DNA from: Thiocapsa roseopersicina
GTDB lineage: Bacteria; Pseudomonadota; Gammaproteobacteria; Chromatiales; Chromatiaceae
DNA: 64,000 nt
NCBI RefSeq assembly: GCF_900106925.1
Contig: NZ_FNNZ01000002.1
Span: 248,001 to 312,000 of the forward strand
Direction: 5' to 3'
Under the pieces are notes generated by a model. The model saw nothing but the letters and a program-made list of their open reading frames with translations. It had not been told where the DNA came from and ran no database searches. Positions 61,070 to 64,000 of the stretch are shown one piece after another (position 1 is the first letter of the stretch; each line of letters starts with the position of its first letter). Made by a program: the position numbers and the translations under genes.

Positions 61070-62047
61070 TCAGGAGATGCTCTGGTAGTAGAGATTTTGC
61101 GGATGCTTGGCCTCGGCGAAGAAGTACCAGCGCTCGGCGAGGAGCCCGATGTACTGGATCACGAAGGCAAGGATCGGCAAGGTCGTGGATTCGATCAGGT
61201 AGGCGCCGGAGATCAAGAGGATCGGCATCGGGAAAACCAAGATCAGAAAAAGGTTGCGCACGAGCCGAACGGTCTCGGGACTGCGCCCGTGGAAGAACTC
61301 GCGCGTATTGAAGCTGCCTCCCATCGCCCCCTGCGCCTTCTGCACGACGGCGGTGTGGCGCACGCCGATAGCGGTCTGCACTGTGCTCTTGTGCTTGAGC
61401 CTGGCGTTGCGTCTGAGATGGGCGACACGCGAGACCAGTGCGCCCAAGGTCAGCACCACGGCCCAGGTGCCGAAAAAGGACACCAAGGGATTGCCGAGGT
61501 AGGCCGAGTAGGCGGCGGCCAGCATGAACCCGGAGGCCAGACCCAGGAGGGTGAAGTTGGCGACGGTGAAGGTCGAGTGCCATTCCTGGAGGAACTTGAC
61601 GCTCGCATAGATCATGGCGGTCGAGACGAAGAGTGCGAAGGAGGCGATCGTCCCGAGCAAGCCCAAGAGCAGCGTCGCATCGACGCCGAGCACCTCGCCG
61701 ATGCGGAACCAAGGCTGCGTCCAATGCATCAAGTGCGCGACGCTGTAGGCAAACACGAGCGCCATCAGGATCGGCAGGATGATGACCTCGCGCGACAACC
61801 AAGAGGTCCGCCACATGGCGGCCGAGCGCCAGGCCCGCTCGGGACGCCCGAGATGAAAGAAGGAGGCGCCGAGACCGACCACGAGCAACCAGAGGGCAAC
61901 CAGACTGCCGATCGCATAGAACTGGTCCTCCTGCACCGGGAGGAACCGGGCAATCGCATAGAGTTGACCGGTAAACATGGCCAAAAACAGACCCTGACCG
62001 GCACCGAGCAGCGTGGTCAGAAAGATGACGGAGAATGCGGGGTGCAT
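61070..62047 (-). CDS. soeC: Sulfite:quinone oxidoreductase membrane anchor (SoeC/DmsC type)
   Basis: 325 residues with about eight transmembrane helices. Matches DmsC/NrfD-type anchors (early HPAFSVIFLTTLLGAGQGLFLA and HLGRPERAWRSAAMWRTSWLSRE). It binds quinone and anchors the cytoplasmic SoeAB. 67 nt after soeB; last of soeABC. The direct neighbours make the SoeC assignment preferable to DmsC. Confidence 0.88.
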   Translation of the reverse strand: MHPAFSVIFLTTLLGAGQGLFLAMFTGQLYAIARFLPVQEDQFYAIGSLVALWLLVVGLGASFFHLGRPERAWRSAAMWRTSWLSREVIILPILMALVFAYSVAHLMHWTQPWFRIGEVLGVDATLLLGLLGTIASFALFVSTAMIYASVKFLQEWHSTFTVANFTLLGLASGFMLAAAYSAYLGNPLVSFFGTWAVVLTLGALVSRVAHLRRNARLKHKSTVQTAIGVRHTAVVQKAQGAMGGSFNTREFFHGRSPETVRLVRNLFLILVFPMPILLISGAYLIESTTLPILAFVIQYIGLLAERWYFFAEAKHPQNLYYQSIS

Positions 62048-62114
62048 GGGTGGATCCCTTTGTCCTATAACGAATGTCGCGTCGGCGAGTGAGCTTGATC
62101 CGGGTCCGGCATCC

Positions 62115-62837
62115 TTACCAGGCCACGTCGTCCAAGGTCTCCTCGCCCGTGTAGGTGGTGAGATCCTCTTTGCGCAACGGGTTGTCGACACGCGTCAGCT
62201 CATCCGGACTGATGTACATCCGGTTCTTCTGACGCGGCAGATAATGATTGGCCGGCTTGGTACCCCATTCGGGCATCAGCTGATAGCCGCCGCGCTCGCG
62301 GATCGCCACCGAGACCTCCGAGTCCGGGTCATGGACGTCGCCGTAGAGTCGGGCACTGGTCGGGCAGGCCAGCACGCAAGCCGGCTGGCGATCGCGCTCG
62401 GACAGCGTGGCATCCGTGATGCGATCGATACAGAGGGTGCATTTCTTCATCACCTTCTGCTGCTCGTCGAGCTCGCGCGCGCCGTAGGGGCAGGCCCAAG
62501 CGCAATACTTGCAGCCGATGCACTTGTCGTAATCGACCAGCACGATGCCGTTGTCGGCCCGTTTGTGCGAGGCACCGGTCGGGCAGACCGGGACGCAAGG
62601 CGGCTCCTCGCAGTGCAGGCAGCTCTTGGGGAAATGGACCGTCTCGGTATTCGGGAAGACGCCGACCTCGAAGGTCTGCACCCGATTGAAGAAGGTCCCG
62701 GTCGGACTGCCGTCATAGGGGTTCTGGTCCACCATCGTGCCTGCCCAGCCGGAGGTGTTCCACTCCTTGCAGGACGTCACGCAGGCATGGCAACCGACGC
62801 AGACGTTCAGGTCGATCACCAGGGCAAGTTGAGTCAT
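62115..62837 (-). CDS. soeB: Sulfite:quinone oxidoreductase iron-sulfur subunit (SoeB)
   Basis: 240 residues. Four ferredoxin-like cysteine clusters: CVGCHACVTSCK, CLHCEEPPCVPVCP, CIGCKYCAWACPYG and a late CTLC...ACVLACP. No signal peptide, so cytoplasmic, as expected for Soe rather than a periplasmic Dms/Psr complex. Carries electrons from SoeA to the membrane anchor. Confidence 0.9.
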   Translation of the reverse strand: MTQLALVIDLNVCVGCHACVTSCKEWNTSGWAGTMVDQNPYDGSPTGTFFNRVQTFEVGVFPNTETVHFPKSCLHCEEPPCVPVCPTGASHKRADNGIVLVDYDKCIGCKYCAWACPYGARELDEQQKVMKKCTLCIDRITDATLSERDRQPACVLACPTSARLYGDVHDPDSEVSVAIRERGGYQLMPEWGTKPANHYLPRQKNRMYISPDELTRVDNPLRKEDLTTYTGEETLDDVAW

Positions 62838-62944
62838 GTCTAATTCTCTCCGTTGTCGGCCGTCAGCCGCGGGATCGGTCGTCGGCTTGCGAGCCGACGA
62901 TGCATATCATCGCCGGGCCCGGAACCGACCGCTGAGGGCCGAAG

Positions 62945-64000
62945 CTACTTCTTCCCGAACACGCCGGCCATGTAGGCCTGCCACTTGCCGCGCTGCTTCT
63001 CCTGTCCGGGCAGGCGCGGCATGGCATCGAACTGGGGTGAGGTCACCCGCGGCTCGTCGGGGCCTGCCTTGTAGACACGAACTCGCACGTCGAACCAGGC
63101 AGCCTGACCCGTCACCGGATCCGAGTTGGAGAGATGATCGCCGGCCTCGCTGGGCGGCAGCTCCTCGGCGATCAGATGGTTCAGCAGGAAGCCCTTGCGC
63201 GACTCGTCCGCGTTGCTCCCGAGCCCCCAGGCGCCGTTGGCCTTGCCGATCGCGTTCCAGGTCCAGACCGTGCCGGGCTCGACCGCCTCGGAGAAGCGAC
63301 ACATGCAGCGCACCTTGCTCAGCGTCGACTCCACCCAGATCCAGTCGCCGTCGCCGAAGCCGTGCTTCTTGCCCACGAGCGGATTGACGAAGAGATAGTT
63401 GTGGCTGTGGATCTGACGCAGCCAGGCGTTCTGGCTGTCCCAACTGTGATACATGGCCATCGGACGCTGGGTCAGTGCGTTCAACGGAAAGCGCACTGTG
63501 TCGACCAATTGATCTTCCAGTGGACGATGGAAGAAGGGCAAGGGGTCGAAATAGGTTTCGACACGCTCGCGCAGCCGATCCGGCGGCTGGCGTCCGGGCC
63601 ACTTGCCCTGCGCGGCCAACCGGAACTTCTGCAGGACCTCGGAATAGAGATGGATCGTGATGGGCTCGGCATAACGGATCATGCCGTGCGCCCGCGCCCA
63701 GTGAAGGTAGCCCTTGTTCCAGTTGCGCATGTACTGGTAGCTGGGCGGCAGCTCGTGATGGAAAACGCAGCCGTTCTTGGCATACATCTCCCACTGCTTG
63801 GGATTGGGCTCGCCCTTGAGCACCTGATCGCCGTCCTTGCCGCGCCAGCCGGCCAGAAAGCCGATGCCCGAGCCGGGCGATGTCTCGTAATTGACGATGA
63901 AGTCGGGATAGTCGCGGTACTTGCGCTCGCCCTCGGCGGTGACAAAGGCCGGCAGCTTCAGGCGCGATCCCAGCTCGATCAGCACGTCCTGGAAGGGCTT
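62945..64000 (-). CDS. soeA: Sulfite:quinone oxidoreductase molybdopterin subunit, C-terminal part
   Basis: 352 codons are visible and the frame runs off the right edge, so the N terminus with the Fe-S and molybdenum sites is outside the window. The visible part is the C-terminal region of a DMSO-reductase-family protein, with the molybdopterin dinucleotide-binding domain (HSWDSQNAWLRQIHSHNYLF, FGDGDWIWVESTL and GKANGAWGLGSNADESRKGF). It oxidises sulfite to sulfate in the cytoplasm; in purple sulfur bacteria SoeABC is a main sulfite oxidation route. The gene order SoeA-SoeB-SoeC on the minus strand is as expected. Confidence 0.9.
   Translation of the reverse strand, partial: KPFQDVLIELGSRLKLPAFVTAEGERKYRDYPDFIVNYETSPGSGIGFLAGWRGKDGDQVLKGEPNPKQWEMYAKNGCVFHHELPPSYQYMRNWNKGYLHWARAHGMIRYAEPITIHLYSEVLQKFRLAAQGKWPGRQPPDRLRERVETYFDPLPFFHRPLEDQLVDTVRFPLNALTQRPMAMYHSWDSQNAWLRQIHSHNYLFVNPLVGKKHGFGDGDWIWVESTLSKVRCMCRFSEAVEPGTVWTWNAIGKANGAWGLGSNADESRKGFLLNHLIAEELPPSEAGDHLSNSDPVTGQAAWFDVRVRVYKAGPDEPRVTSPQFDAMPRLPGQEKQRGKWQAYMAGVFGKK

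Overview
The window is G+C-rich bacterial DNA with short gaps and many overlapping (ATGA-type) gene junctions. A sulfite:quinone oxidoreductase set (soeABC-like, right edge), a nitrogenase accessory cluster (nifV, nifW, nifZ, nifM with a 2-oxoacid oxidoreductase), a methanethiol oxidase operon and class II DAHP synthase together suggest a gammaproteobacterium, most likely a purple sulfur bacterium (Chromatiaceae). That is an inference from gene content; no photosynthesis gene or rRNA is present.

Layout. 1-4.8 kb: a DUF2726 protein, two membrane/propeller proteins, a glycine-zipper protein and MgtE. 4.9-7.7 kb: gspA/gspB. 8.3-11.6 kb: methanethiol oxidase (mtoX type) followed by an SCO1-MauG fusion. 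11.7-12.3 kb: a Pro-Arg-His-Lys tRNA operon with its terminator. 12.4-18.2 kb: folD, class II DAHP synthase, a divergent tyrosine phenol-lyase/tryptophanase homologue, a membrane protein and an MBL-fold protein. 18.2-22.7 kb: a decayed, mobile-looking stretch with gene remnants, a methyltransferase and a secreted serine protease. 22.8-30.4 kb: two divergent nif-associated operons, one (nifV) with a clear sigma-54 promoter. 30.8-40.7 kb: hemerythrin-like protein, alpha/beta hydrolase, Trm112-like protein, two Slp lipoproteins, RapA, alanine racemase and a small repeat protein. 41.1-44.7 kb: a lower-G+C island with a frameshifted gene, toxin-antitoxin type genes, an attC-like site and an FRG-domain two-gene operon. 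45.0-58.8 kb: the most unusual locus (below). 59-64 kb: corA and soeCB plus the 3' part of soeA.

The standout locus (44,997-58,771) encodes on one strand, in order of transcription, a class I-type cyclic nucleotide phosphodiesterase fused to a CRP-like transcription factor, a catalase-related/lipoxygenase fusion, a 1767-residue protein kinase-ATPase-GAF-nucleotide cyclase, and HypF. A FadL-type fatty-acid porin is divergent from it. The synthesis, breakdown and sensing of a cyclic nucleotide therefore sit with a polyunsaturated-fatty-acid dioxygenase and a fatty-acid importer. I infer an oxylipin/fatty-acid-responsive second-messenger system; I know of no description of this arrangement.

A second window-wide signal is a family of about 84-86-nt palindromic intergenic elements with arms TAAACCGCG...CGCGGTTTA. 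In eleven genes the translational stop codon lies inside the arm, and where the stop is TGA rather than TAA the far arm changes to match (TGAACC...GGTTCA). Elements often occur as an A unit, an AT-rich spacer of about 22 nt, and a B unit, always with the A unit next to the gene.
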